Positions 48,034 to 59,231 are shown, counted from the first letter of the stretch. The stretch: 62,000 nt of DNA from Chrysomallon squamiferum (GCA_012295275.1 CM022665.1:45486595-45548594); one strand, 5' to 3'. Notes: a model not told the origin generated them from the sequence alone. Numbers and translations are program-made.

Positions 48034-49041
48034 TTTGCTTGGTTCTGATACCACTTTGGTGTCCCCAACCATCCCCTTTTCCATCATGGACCCCTGCATA
48101 TTTCCACCTCTCTTGTGGGAGCACTGCAGTCAGTTTTAGAAACCACAATACAGACTTTGGTTCTCTAATAATATGATTTAATAAACAGCTGATGTTAATC
48201 AATGTTTTCTAATAGGATTCATAAAGTCAGTTTTGGCTCACAAATAAATGTTATCGTTATATTTTATTATAGGTACATGCCTCCAAATCAAGAATATGCT
48301 GATTTTTTTTTATTTGTCAGTTGCCACAGAAGATTTAAATATTAATTTTTTCGACCTTTTGTCTATTTCCAACAACAAGTTTTAAATAGTGAATTTGATT
48401 TTGTTGATTTACAGTGATCTTCAAACACACTGTTAACACTCCAACTTCCTCTTTTAAAGATCCAATGAGTAACTGACACCTTCTTTTCTTTTTTTTTTTT
48501 TTTTTTTCCTTTCTCTTCAGGTTTTTTCACAAGGAAGGAGATCGTAGAAGAGCTTCAGGAGTACCTCACTCACGAGTTCCCCGAGTTCAGCCACCTCCAT
48601 GCCTACTCCGGGGTCGTCCTCCACCTCATGTTCGGCCGCACTACCTCCACGCTGTCTCAGCTTGCAGCATCGTCGGTCTTTCAGATGTGCCTCATCCAGA
48701 ACACCACCTGCCTGCAGAAGATCCTCCCAGTGAACACTTTCAAGCAGCAGTTCCTGCCTGAAGACCTGCACCACTTCGACACGTATGAGGAGTACGTCAC
48801 TCTCGTGCTGAACAGGACGGTACTTACCTCCCTCGTTCAGATGCTGGGGCTGCCGCAGGACTCCCTCCTCAACTTCGAGGTGGAGCTGCTGCTCCACCAG
48901 ATGGCCGTGAGGTTCTCCAAGTACAAGATACAGAGGCCGGAGCACCTGTATTCGCAGAGCAGCGATGCGAGCGAGGACTCTGTGTCCTCGGACAACAGTG
49001 ATGTGAGTCAAGAGGACGAGTCTGATCTAGAGTACTGGTGA
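40067..49041 (+). CDS. Ankyrin-repeat protein, eight exons, one frameshift
   Basis: Coding exons are 40108-40237, 41278-41414, 42478-42587, 43458-43579, 44469-44769, 46217-46359, 47320-47441 and 48521-49041. All introns are GT-AG and every phase joins. Allowing for one missing base in exon 5 the product is 528 aa. Ankyrin-type helices are visible at about residues 12-40 ([20 protein letters not shown]), 45-85 (TPVFICL ending [11 protein letters not shown]), 168-230 ([29 protein letters not shown]) and 270-305 ([20 protein letters not shown]). The C-terminal ~170 residues are helical with no recognised domain and end in a Ser/Asp/Glu-rich tail closing in EYW. Ankyrin repeats bind proteins; no partner or pathway is evident and I cannot name an orthologue. 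As read, translation would stop at TGA 44723-44725 after about 251 residues. Confidence 0.88.
40068..40085 (+). promoter_or_regulatory. Upstream ORF in the ankyrin 5' UTR
   Basis: A five-codon ORF (MFGAE) begins one base after the acceptor. A second ATG (40083-40085, overlapping the uORF stop) opens a 25-codon frame that overlaps the main start out of frame. Both could lower initiation at 40108. Confidence 0.4.
40238..41277 (+). other. Intron 1 of the ankyrin gene
   Basis: It begins with several ~40-bp units resembling the end of exon 1 (40290-40400). A SINE tail fragment lies at about 40765-40850 (TGGTATGTGCTGTG then ATGCAAGCTC). It ends in TCTG/TCCA/TCTA tetranucleotides (40982-41260) just before the acceptor. 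Confidence 0.7.
40982..41260. repeat. Tetranucleotide block GT / TCCA / TCTA
   Basis: GTCT, TATG, GCAT, GTCC, ATCC and ATCT units run up to 18 bp before exon 2. The long open frames that continue into exon 2 start inside this repeat and are not the true N-terminus. Confidence 0.9.
41278..41414 (+). CDS. Ankyrin gene exon 2
   Basis: Acceptor TATTTTTTTCAG at 41266-41277, donor GTTTGT at 41415. It encodes residues 44-89 including [11 protein letters not shown]. Confidence 0.88.
41415..42477 (+). other. Intron 2 of the ankyrin gene
   Basis: A degenerate ~30-bp minisatellite built on TAATAAATAACAATTCATTA (about 41440-41810) is followed by a TTTTA pentanucleotide block (42100-42370). It ends in a 42-bp duplication of the exon 3 acceptor region. 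Confidence 0.8.
42478..42587 (+). CDS. Ankyrin gene exon 3
   Basis: Acceptor TGTTTATTGCAG, donor GTATGT at 42588, phase 2. It encodes residues 90-125, including the [12 protein letters not shown] helix. Confidence 0.87.
42588..43457 (+). other. Intron 3 of the ankyrin gene
   Basis: Three copies of a ~120-bp unit containing TTTGAAAACTGTTACCTTAA and a TAAATAAATGAA tract (about 42850-43230), then TA/CA/TCTA microsatellites and TTTTA units (about 43398-43448) right up to the acceptor. Confidence 0.75.
43458..43579 (+). CDS. Ankyrin gene exon 4
   Basis: Acceptor TTACCTTCCAG, donor GTAAGATTT at 43580, phase 1. It encodes residues 127-166, a non-repeat linker with [15 protein letters not shown] and a helical MEELILIIL end. 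Confidence 0.88.
43580..44468 (+). other. Intron 4 of the ankyrin gene
   Basis: It starts with a 115-bp duplication that copies the exon 4 end and donor. A TTTA array (43775-43935), a CT array (44117-44182) and A/T tracts follow. Confidence 0.8.
44469..44769 (+). CDS. Ankyrin gene exon 5, with a frameshift
   Basis: Acceptor TTTAAAACCAG, donor GTGGGT at 44770. The first part reads [20 protein letters not shown] and [14 protein letters not shown]. After the C run at 44676-44679 the original frame reaches TGA at 44723. The neighbouring frame stays open to the donor ([21 protein letters not shown]) and joins exon 6 in phase. Confidence 0.85.
44770..46216 (+). other. Intron 5 of the ankyrin gene
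   Basis: About five degenerate units of 100-150 bp with TTTATTTATTTATAGTTTAA and ACACACACA (about 44790-45320), then AT-rich sequence. A tandem array then copies the exon 6 acceptor region (45815-46216). Confidence 0.75.
45815..46260 (+). repeat. 96-bp tandem array spanning the exon 6 acceptor
   Basis: The segment ATTGAAACAGCTAGACACAC plus ~75 bp recurs with AG positions at about 45826, 45922, 46024, 46120 and 46216, spaced 96, 102, 96 and 96 bp. Only the last copy continues into exon 6; earlier copies diverge after TTTCACTG. Confidence 0.93.
46217..46359 (+). CDS. Ankyrin gene exon 6
   Basis: Acceptor TGTATTGAAACAG, donor GTTTTTG at 46360, phase 2. It encodes a clear ankyrin repeat ([20 protein letters not shown]) and a basic RKRKR end. 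Confidence 0.85.
46360..47319 (+). other. Intron 6 of the ankyrin gene
   Basis: A poly-T run (46479-46502), then a minisatellite (about 46700-47275) built on GTTGTGATGTTGAATAATAT and TACTGGAATATTACT units, ending in a long A/T homopolymer at the acceptor. Confidence 0.8.
46700..47275. repeat. Degenerate TGATGTTGAATAATATTACT minisatellite
   Basis: Units of about 48-60 bp, around ten copies. The same motif family reappears in the 3' flank of the gene (49060-50340). Confidence 0.88.
47320..47441 (+). CDS. Ankyrin gene exon 7
   Basis: Acceptor is a long T tract plus CAG; donor GTAACA at 47442, phase 1. It encodes residues 316-355, including [14 protein letters not shown]. Confidence 0.85.
47442..48520 (+). 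other. Intron 7 of the ankyrin gene
   Basis: It contains an apparent hAT-type MITE remnant (47813-48150) with a poly-A run inside it, then AT-rich sequence and a strong polypyrimidine tract before exon 8. Confidence 0.7.
47813..48150. mobile_element. Decayed hAT-type non-autonomous element
   Basis: The left end CAGTGACTCCCAAACATTTT resembles the reverse complement of the right end (minus: GTGGTTTCTAAAACTGACTG). Inside are TTCCATCATGGACCCCTGCA and TTTCCACCTCTCTTGTGGGA. These are phrases I know from widespread animal hAT MITEs with CAGTG-GTTCCCAAAC ends. The ends are eroded and no 8-bp target duplication is clear. Confidence 0.45.
48521..49041 (+). CDS. Ankyrin gene exon 8 (C-terminus)
   Basis: Acceptor TTTCTCTTCAG; stop TGA at 49039-49041. 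It encodes 172 residues, high in GC: a helical domain of unknown type and an acidic Ser-rich tail ([20 protein letters not shown]) that looks phosphorylatable by casein kinase 2. Confidence 0.9.
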
Positions 49042-50360
49042 CCTGGATAGTGCTTGAATAGAAATATGAATAATGCTGTCACCTTGTGAATGTTGCACAG
49101 GTAACGACGATGAATAATGTTACTTGAATAGAAATATGAATAATACTGTCACCTTGTGAATGTTGCACAGGTAATGACGATGGATAATGTTACTTGAATT
49201 AAAAACATGCATAATACTGTCACCTTGTGAATGTTGCACAGGTAGTGACGATGAATAATGTTACTTGAACCTTGCAATTATGAGGATGAGCAATGTATTG
49301 CTTGAATACTACACACAGTGTGGCATCATCTTCAGTAATAGGACTTAAATGTCATAATGATGATGAAAAAGTATTTCCAGAATATTGCAAATGTGATGAT
49401 GCGTTATATTATTTAAATATTGCATAGTATTGTCAATCGTGAATAATTTTATCTGAATATTACAAGTATCATGATGTTGAATAATCGTTTTGAATACTTC
49501 ATAGTGTTGTGATGTTGAATAATCATTTTGAATACTTCATAGTGCTGTAATGTTGAATAATATTACTTGATATTACTTAAATACTGCATGGTTTTTGTGA
49601 TGTTGAGTAATATTACTTGAATATTACATGTAATAACTTGAATAATATTACTTGAATGCTGCATGAAATTGTGATCTTGAGTAAAATAACTTTAATAGTG
49701 TTGTGATGTTGAATATTACTTGAATATTGCATTTGTTGAAATTTGAATAATATTACTTGAATGCTGCATACAGTTGTGATGTTGAATAATATTACTTCAA
49801 AAAGTGTTGTGATGTTGAATGATATTTACTTTAATATTGCAGAAATGGTGAATCTGAATGAAAAGTGTTTGAATACAGCAGTGTGCTAATGTATACTGTT
49901 TGAATACCAGTATGTTGAGATGTTGAATGAATAATACCTCAAAACTCTAAAGATTGTTGTAACTGTAATATTTGAATATTGTGGATGTTTGTGATGTCAG
50001 CATTTGAATACTATAGTGTTATAAAGTTGGATGAATAATACACAATCAATGCAGATTGTTGTGAATTTGAATATTACTGAATAATGCAGATTGTTGTAAA
50101 TTTGAATATTCCTTGAATAATGCAGGTTGTTGTGAATTTGAATATTACCTGAATCATGCAGATTGTTTTGAATTTGAATATTCCTTGAATAATGCAGATT
50201 GTTGTGAATTTGAATATTCCTTGAATAATGCAGGTTGTTGTGAATTTGAATATTACTGAATAATGCAGATTGTTGTAAATTTGAATAATGCAAATATTTG
50301 TGAAATAGAATTACACACGAATGATTCAGATTATTGTGAAAGTGATTATATGAAAGTGAC
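49042..50360 (+). repeat. Minisatellites in the 3' UTR or flank of the ankyrin gene
   Basis: Three ~69-bp units (49060-49265) contain CACCTTGTGAATGTTGCACA, GGTAAYGACGAT and AATAATGTTACTTGAAT. A degenerate GATGTTGAATAATATTACTT repeat follows to about 49850. Units built on TGCAGATTGTTGTGAATTTG (about 36-47 bp) then run to 50340. The transcript may extend through them; AATAAA appears at 51204. Confidence 0.85.
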
Positions 50361-53104
50361 GGTACTTTAAACATACCCTAGACTGTTGCGATGTAGACTT
50401 AAGATTGTACAAACTGTGAGACAGACAAATGTTATCCTAACCACTTACATTAGAAAAGTCAATTTTTTCTTTTTGAACTGAGAGTAGAATTATATTTGAA
50501 TGACCAAAGTGCTATTAAATTCATAAATTTTTTTTTTCTTTTCATTTATTCTTACGTTTTTTTTTCTACTGAAATACCACTAAATCTAAGCTGCTCAATT
50601 GTTCGAAAACCAAAACAAATAATATTTTTGACCTGAATGAAGCTAAATGTTTGTGTAACTAGTTGTAGATAAATGTTTGAAATTTGTAAACTGCAGGTAG
50701 AGTGAGTGTTTGTCAGTAATTTGACTTTTGTTACTGCATATTATCGTGGTTGTAAAACAAAGCATAAAACAGACTTCTTTGAATTACACAAGTTGATTTA
50801 CATGATTTGATAATCATTTACGTGAACTGATAGGCAAAACATGACTAATAACTGATAGTTTAATTGTTACATCAGGTAGATATTTAACCAGTTAATTTGT
50901 TCAGAATATGCATGTATATTTTCCTTTTTTCAAAATGAAAGATACGGTAACAGGGTAAAAAAAAATGTATTAGTTTTTCTTTGTCAGATAAGCATATTCT
51001 ACTTTAAATTTATTTGGTTGGTTCTGAAAAAAAAAAAAATTTACTCTTATGATTGTGTTGAAAGGAATTTGAAACAAAACTCACTGTCGAATGTATAATT
51101 ATGGTTTCACACATTGTCTTTTTATTTAAATTACAGAATTGATGTTGCTTGGTATGCAGATGTGACAACAGTGCAACATTAGTGGCATTAAAATGAAAAA
51201 ATCAATAAAAAAAAATCATTAAGAACTGTTTCTGGTTTAAAATAATAAACCAATCTACATTAATAAGCTGATCTCAGAAATGCTGAGAACTGTAAAAACT
51301 CTTTCTTACCTCAGGCTTGCTGAGAACTGTAAAAACTCTTTCTTACCTCAGCCTTGCTGAGAATTGTAAAAAGTCTTACTTCAGTCTTGTAATTCAAGTC
51401 TGATCACACATTAGCATGAAGATGAATAATACAAACATTTAGTCGTACACCCAGCCATAGTTTAATTTTTATTTCTAATTAAGATCTAGATATATTTGTC
51501 TTGTGACAGAATTAGATTACATTCCTTCATCAAAGACAAAAAAAAACAACACCATATCTGTTTATTCCATAAACTTTGCGTTTTGTTCAGATTCTTTGAT
51601 GTGAAATAAGCATTTTCAGATATGTAACTACACCAAGGAGTTTATATTCTTCATTTATCACATCTAGTCAGTTTTAATGAAAACGTTTCCTAGATGATAG
51701 AATCTGATTGGCTAGAAATAATTTCATTGGCTGTTTCATAAAACCTGATTTTTCTGTCTAGTCGGTGCACAACTAGTCACAGGTAATCGGTCCAGTTTAA
51801 TTATTAATTTTTAAATTTCTTTAAAAACCTTTTTATCTGTGATGATGTAGGAAATAATTTGTTTTGTATGTTCATTTTATTGTTTTATTTTCTGGAAAAC
51901 AGTCTTTGTTAATAAAATACTAATGTAGCCATTATGCAGAAATTAATGGAGGCTGCCATTTTATTTTATTTCATCTGATGATGTCACATCCTGTGCAGAA
52001 AATGTAACCATCCCTAACAGAACAATAGATTCAGCAACTTTGTAATATGTTTACTATCATTTGCTTATTTTTTCATTCACTATCTTAACTATAGTGTAAG
52101 ATATAAACTAATATCTGTTGTTTATTATATATATTTAAAAACATTTTTGACAAACTGGTATTGAAGTCATATTATTAACTTGTAGAAAAAAATAATAAAA
52201 AAAAATAGAATAATTAAAAAAAATATATATATATATAAATAAATAAATAAATAATAATAAAAATAGAAGAATAAATAAAGAAAATAAAAACAAAGTAAAA
52301 AAAAAAATGAAATATAGAAAACAAAACTATATTAGAATATAAGAAAAATAATTGTTAAAAAATGAATTCTTAAAAGTGAAAACAAAAATTGTACATGTAT
52401 CAGAAGTCATTTTCTGTGAACTAACATGACAATCACTGATACTTTCACATAATCCACCTATATATATATATATATATTTAATAGAAAAAAAAAAAAAAAT
52501 TCATGAATCATGTTACTAATGTGTGATCAACTTTTCTAACCAGAGAGCATAATAAACAGAAATTTCAAAATGTGTGTACTTGTAATTAAACTTCTTTCAA
52601 TGAAGGAATGATTAGTTTGTGTTACCCCATTCCATTCCATTCCACTCTTATTTTGTATTTGATGATCTTCTGTATGTTTAGCATAAATATTAATAAAAAA
52701 TTAGAGCATAATTTACGGTGACATTGCAATATTTTCTGACAATAAATGCACTGAAAATTGTCATGGTAAAATATTTTATAATTAATATCATATTCTGGCC
52801 CCCATTTATCAGTTACGGTGAAATTATATCAATAAAGAGCTTAGAAATTTGAATGGAATATTTTACCAAATAAATTTATAATTCTGTGAGTTTTTGATAC
52901 AGTCTCATCTCATATCCATAGAAAATCCAGTGTACAATGTGTAGTACACAGATTTGCAAAAATGCAGCTGTAATTATCATGACATTAATTTGTTGTTTTT
53001 TATTAAAAAAATTTTTACCAAAATTATATATATATAATTAAATACAATTTTACCATCCTGTTTTCCACACTTCCATTTCAGTAACAGATCTTTATTTTTT
53101 TTTA

Positions 53105-53135
<31 letters not shown>

Positions 53136-53157
53136 TTCATTAATGTTAAAAGCTGTG

Positions 53158-53192
<35 letters not shown>

Positions 53193-53253
53193 TTAAAACT
53201 AAGATCTATATTTTAAATACTTTCAATTTTATTTATTATTTTCATTATCTTTC

Positions 53254-53299
<46 letters not shown>

Positions 53300-53600
53300 G
53301 AACATGAATGAAAGAATATGTATACATGTATAAAATTAAGAATAACATCTATTAATGATATGAAAGTATGGAAAATGTGTTTTATTTTGGAAGGAATATT
53401 TTAATTATTTTATTGCATTTAATAAATGAAAAGTTTAATTTACCTTTGGAATCAGTGACTGTTAAAGCATTCAGTTCCAATTTCCATCGAGACAGTTCTT
53501 TTTCTTAAGCCAGAAATATGGTCAGAAATATTAATCAGATTCTGAACTGTTTTATTTCAAATGTCTGTTGAAAGAATTTCCAAAGTTAACTAGAACTTTG
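50361..53600. other. Non-coding AT-rich stretch between convergent genes
   Basis: No gene seen. It includes a three-copy repeat of CTGAGAACTGTAAAAACTCT (51283-51380), a plus-strand AATAAA at 51204 that could end the ankyrin transcript, A-rich blocks (52196-52320), and TA and GT tracts (53103-53128, 53159-53189, 53258-53293). Confidence 0.5.
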
Positions 53601-53639
53601 TTGTTCTAAAATGTCTGTATATGTCTGTGATTACATAGC

Positions 53640-53920
53640 AAAGTAAAAAGTCTGCATAAAGTTGTGACTGCAGAACTAAATGAAATGTCTGTACAAAACT
53701 TTGATTACAGAACAAAACAAATTGTCTGTACAAAACTTTGATTGCAGAACAAAATAAAATGTCTGTACAAAACTTTGATTACAGAACAAAATGAAATGTT
53801 TGTACAAAACTTTGATTACTGAACAAAACAAAATGTCTGTACAAAACTTAGATTACTGAACAAAACAAAATGTCTGTACAAAACTTCGATTACACAATGA
53901 AATGAAATGTACGAAACTTT
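53640..53920. repeat. 38-bp tandem repeat, about seven copies
   Basis: Units contain AATGTCTGTACAAAACTTTG and ATTACAGAACAAAACAA. Copy length is about 36-38 bp. Confidence 0.9.
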
Positions 53921-54213
53921 GATCAAACGACAACGAGAAGTGCTATTTGATTAATAACAAAAAAATCCTTCAACTTATTCGTTAATCAAGAAGCCGTAAT
54001 ATCCAAGTTTTATAACTGTATTCTTTTTAAAAAGATAAATCAGTGTAGTGAAGTTTATAATCATATTTAATCAGAAAAAAAAAAAAAAAAAAGTTTTATC
54101 TTCTAGTTAATCAGTTTTTGATTTAGATGTGTCATATTATGGTTGAGGAAATGTGTATAAATGTGACCCGTGAAAAAAAAAAAAAAAAAAGCCTGAGCTA
54201 TGTTTAAAAAAAA

Positions 54214-54252
<39 letters not shown>

Positions 54253-55146
54253 GAAAGAAAAAATACAACCCAGCAACAACAACAACAAAACAGACCTCCA
54301 GTAAGGAAAGGAGTAATTTCATTAAGTCACACCACTGCTGCTCTAGAAATTTGAGAAAATGTTATTCATGTCTCAGTTTTTTGGCACTGCCGGATAATCT
54401 AGAAGATGTGTTTCTAAGACTATGTTTTACTAAGATAATGACCGTTGTTTGTTAAGTATTTTATCAATTCATGGTTGTGATAAATCTGTGATTTAAATAT
54501 TTAATAATATTTATTCTAGTGCTTTTATTTATGTCGTCATGCAGTCTTCTTACACATGTTGCAGAATTTTATGTTTGCTGACATATGTTGCCTTTTTCCC
54601 AGTATTTTTAATATTTGTGCCTTTTCAGTAAGTGCTAATTTCTTTTGTCTTCTTTTTATTTTTATTATTATTATTATTTTTTAATAAAATTTATTTATTT
54701 TAATAATGTAAATGATTTGAAAGGCTACGCAAATGTATCTTTTTCTAACTGCTGATTAAAAAACATCCGAATGCTTGTTTGGAAAGGATGAATAATTAAA
54801 TAAACCTTAAAATGTTGTATTTTGTTTGAACTGTGCTGGCTTTTTGTGATATTGTTTTAAAGGATGCAATGTGAACACAGCGTGGGACGTTAGATAAATA
54901 TTACAGAACAGTGATCTAGTATCATGCAACTCTCTATCCAGTTCATCAAATTCTTTATCAAACAGGTCCAATCAGGTTCTCACTTAACATATCATAAACA
55001 ATGACGTGTATATTCAAGAACTCCACATCTTAAATTTATTTTATGTTAACGGCTTTCAGACAAATTCAGTTCTTGCTTTCTCCATTCTTTTCTGTGTGTG
55101 TATTAGTCTTGTTTTTGGACCATTTTTATAGCAACTTAATTTTCCT

Positions 55147-55188
<42 letters not shown>

Positions 55189-55740
55189 TAAATAAAAGGA
55201 CATATATACACTTTCTTTTTTGCATTAGTGTAAATTTTTTTAAATACTAGAATAATTTAGACAAATTTATGATGTGCTTAAAAGTTATTTTTCTATTTTA
55301 ATTATTTTCCCAGCTTCACTATGCATGTTAACTTTATCTGTAGTGAGATCCAAAATATGACAATGATGACATTTATTGTTCTCCAAAATCTTTTTTTTAT
55401 TTTTTCTCTTTTTTTAGAAATATGTTTTGTTGTTTGTATGCAGATTGTGCTTGAGAATAAACAGATTTTGATTTTAAAAATTTGTTTGTGGTTATTGTAA
55501 AGCAATATTCTTAGTGGTAAGGAGATGAAATTTAAGCAAATACAGTGGAAGGGAATATTTCCCCAAACATCAACTTTCACAATGTAATTTATATAAACAA
55601 CACTCTGAAGATTCATTAAAAAAAAAAAAAAAAAAAAAGCACAAAAACTGCAAAGAAAATAAACATAATTGTGAATATTTTCTTTAATCACACTGAAATA
55701 CATTTTTTTACATGAACAATATTACATGTTCAGTTTTGTC
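53921..55740. other. Non-coding AT-rich stretch
   Basis: No gene seen. It contains an AAAT array (54204-54251) with adjacent poly-A, a TA tract (55152-55184) and A-rich runs. Confidence 0.5.
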
Positions 55741-56426
55741 AAATTTCAAATTTATTCACAAAATTAACAGTAACTGATTCTGAGCACCTGTCAATACCAC
55801 TGAACTTTAATTACATTTTAACATGAATGATTATAAAGTGATGAACATAATTGTTTTTCAAACAATAAAACGATTCCACTGTCTTTTCTGGACAAAATAT
55901 AAAAATGACATGTCACAGGTGATGTTAAACATAAGAAGCACCAACTTAAAGCCACACAGTGTGATAATGACTACATCTTTACAAGTCATGACATTGTTCA
56001 AACCCAGGATCTTCATTTTATTCCTTTTTCAACTACCTCAGTGACTTTACTTGGTCCATTTAAAAAATTAAATAAATAAATTAAATTAAAAAACAAAATC
56101 CAAAACGTTATAAGTAAGAAATTAAAATGAAATTTAAAAAAAATTCAAATATTATTAAATAAAAATCATGCTGCAGGTTTACATTTTAAATTATATGCAG
56201 ACGGTCTACGTATTCATTATCGTCTTGGATGACAGAAGCTATTTCATTCTCCACTCTGTAACATCAACAGAGTTGCTATGGTTATGGATGACAACTCTGT
56301 CTTCAGTTCATTTTCTAATGAGTACTGCTGTACGGGATCAGCTTGCTTACAACCAGATCAAAACATGAAATCCAGAAGACAACAACTATCACAAACGAAT
56401 GGGCAAACTGCATTATGTAAAATACA
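55741..56426 (-). other. Probable 3' UTR and flank of the Nup43 gene
   Basis: This lies downstream of the Nup43 stop in minus sense. A minus-strand AATAAA at 56017-56022 is a candidate poly(A) signal. No reading frame here looks genuine. Confidence 0.35.
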
Positions 56427-56564
56427 TTAACCCTTTCAGTGCTGCTGGCAAGAGATATCTCGACGTTACCAAACCGGCTTAAGTTAAGCCCCAACTGTGA
56501 CTTTTCACTAAAGTAATGCACGGCACCTGGGGGAGTGCTGAGAGTCTGGCACTGAAAGGGTTAA
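56427..56564. mobile_element. piggyBac-type MITE, 130 bp, TTAA flanks
   Basis: A 130-bp element (56431-56560) is bounded on both sides by TTAA, the piggyBac target site. It has perfect 12-bp terminal inverted repeats CCCTTTCAGTGC / GCACTGAAAGGG. A GAGATATCTC palindrome (56452-56461) sits near the left end. It has no coding capacity, so it is non-autonomous. It lies 19 bp past the Nup43 stop codon, so it is within that 3' UTR. Confidence 0.85.
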
Positions 56565-56582
56565 AACGAAACCCCGCCTCGT

Positions 56583-56815
56583 CTACCTCAGGCTGGTAAG
56601 ACAGACGGTGTAGATGGTTTCGCTGTCTGTGCCGCAGATCAGAGCGTTGCCGTCCACGTCCAGCGAGTTCACTGGCAGGGACTTCGTCGGCAGCAGTGAC
56701 ATGATTTCCAGTCTGTGGCGGGAAGACTCCAGCGTCAGCCAGGGACTGCTGTGACTCTCCGTGTCCAGTCGGCCATCGTTTATCTTCTGTGTGTTGTTTC
56801 CTCCGATCGCACCAC
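56583..56815 (-). CDS. NUP43: Nup43 exon 8 (C-terminus)
   Basis: Acceptor CTCTCACTTAG, stop TAG at 56583-56585. Encodes the conserved SLLPTKSLPVNSLDV end and the ALICGTDSETIY blade. Confidence 0.93.
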
Positions 56816-57743
56816 CTAAGTGAGAGAGAAAGCGAAGAAGGAAAAAAATGTTTCTTTAGATTTTTCTTATTAGTAGAATGGGTCTTATGAAACAAACAAA
56901 AAAATTAACATTCAGTTAAAACCGTAGTCAGTTCGTTCAAATGAATATAAAACAGAATAATGACCATTTTGATCAAGTTTTAAATGTTTTTTCTGGGTTT
57001 TTTTTAAATATGAAATAGTAATAGTATATCATTCTTGTTTGCCTTTGTCGTAAAGTGAACAAGTAAGAGAAAACAATAAATTTTATATAATTTTTTTTTA
57101 AATCATTGAAACTGTTTTGATATAACATATGCTATTTTAATACATTCATGGCAGAATTAACAAAATCAGACGAAACAGACCGATTCAAAAGATATTTGAC
57201 AAAAGTCTTCTTTTATTCAATTAATAATTACTATCACTATACATTAAATTAATGTCTTTTGGTGCAACCACATCAGGAACTAATCAAGTTTTATGTCAAA
57301 AAAAAAAAAAAAACCCATTCTACAAAATACACAGTCGACGAGCTCTCAGTTTAAAAACTGACTTCATTAAACGTTAAATGTTTTCCTAGTGAGCACATTA
57401 ATAATGAAACCAAATTTTTAAATATTTCACAAAAACATCAAGTCAAGCGGTCTGTTACTCACCCAATCCCATCTGAGATCCCAGAAGAACGTCTGAGGAT
57501 CCTGACGTCATCGACGTTCCGTCCCAGTGCCAGAGCGAACCGTCGTCAGAACACGTGAACAGGTGATCAGGGCTGGTAGGGTGGAACTTCACTTCCCACA
57601 CTGAAAAAAAGGTTTTATCCAGAATCTTGCATAATTAACAGTCGTTATTAAACTAATACACTGTGCTGGTGGAACGGCCTGAATGTATCTGTTTTATAAT
57701 TGTTTATTCTCCTGGCAATTGTTTTCTTATAATAATGTTATAA

Positions 57744-57780
<37 letters not shown>

Positions 57781-57953
57781 TAAAAAATAACGATTCTCAG
57801 AAACCGACATTGCTTTCTGATTAACTTTTTTCATTATGTTAATATGTATGAAAAAAAGATAAAAAATAAAAAAAAAAATAAAACAAGTGAAATAAACTTC
57901 TGATCATGCTCAAAGGTTTACATTTTTCTTTTTATTATTTTATGCAGATTTTT

Positions 57954-57989
<36 letters not shown>

Positions 57990-58223
57990 AAATAAAAATA
58001 AAATTTCTTATGATAAATGTCTCAGTTTTCTGTTGTAAAAAATAATGTATAAAGTTACCAGTGACCTACTTGAAGCGCTGTGGGCCTCTAACAAGGTCAT
58101 GGGGAACTTTTCATGTCTCAAGTCCCATATTGTCAGCATGCCATCGTGGTCGCCTGTAGCGAGGATGTACGACTGACTGGGGTGTTTGTCCACACACTGG
58201 AGAGCTGTGTGCTCTTCCATACT

Positions 58224-58255
<32 letters not shown>

Positions 58256-59231
58256 AGATCAGTCAAGCTCGAATCTTCATTTTAATGGACACCCAATAAG
58301 CCAGATTTCGGAAAATCTTAACAAAATGTTTTCTTGAAGTCTCGAGTAAAATTCAGAAGAAAAAAAAAAATATTATTCCCACTTTTCACTGTATGATGAT
58401 GGCAGAACAAGCTCAATCTGCTGTCAATCAGTTTAAGTTAAAAACTGTGAATTTAAAGTAAATTTAGTTCTGTATCTTATTCTACATTGTTTATATTAAT
58501 GTCTGGGTAATCTGCTTTTCTGGACAAGATTCCCCACCCCCAACCCTTTTAGTCTGTTAAAATGGAGGATTGAACCCGGCATCGTTCTGAGAACGTTACT
58601 AACTGTCTATCATCAGCTTTATCGAAATCGAATTACAAATGAAAATCGTGCTGACATTTTAACACAACAGAACACGACACGTGAACAAAACTGTGTTGTC
58701 ACTGCCAGCGCTATAAAGCCGTGGCAGATATCGTACGTACGCTGAAAACGTTTTTGCAGCTTCCCCTTTCTGTCGAAGATCGTAGATCTTCAGCTGTCCA
58801 AACGAGCTGACTGTGACAACTTCGGACTTGTTTAGAAATGTCATCCCATTAATTGTGCAGCTGTCGGCCTTGTCTGAAACAAAACTGAATGATTAACTGT
58901 GCCGTCTTTATAGTAAGTGTATCTGGTGTATTACGACTGGCTTGTTTTGAACTGTCCAATCAGACACACAGATGTCAGACTAATGGATTGTCCACATAAT
59001 GACAGTCGTGATTGAAAAGTTATTATGTCTGAATGATATGTCACCCATGAAATGTTTTTTTTAGATGTAATCATGTATCTATAATATTGATTCAAGCGAT
59101 TATTCTTAACAATTAGTCTTAAAAGATGTTTTATTATATTCCATTCCTGTAAATAAAAAAAATAAAAAAAATAAAAAAATAGTAACAAAAAAAAAAAAAT
59201 AAATTATGAAGAAATAATAATTAAAATAATT

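Noticed and set aside
48517-49011. 164-codon minus-strand frame
   Set aside because: Antisense shadow of ankyrin exon 8, which has correct splice phase and a better protein pattern.
55302-55703. 130-codon minus-strand frame
   Set aside because: Composition is Phe/Ile/Lys-rich, as expected from AT-rich non-coding DNA, with poly-A inside.
56479-56895. 138-codon minus-strand frame at the Nup43 3' end
   Set aside because: It runs in the wrong frame through Nup43 exon 8 and into an intron; the correct frame gives the conserved Nup43 C-terminus.
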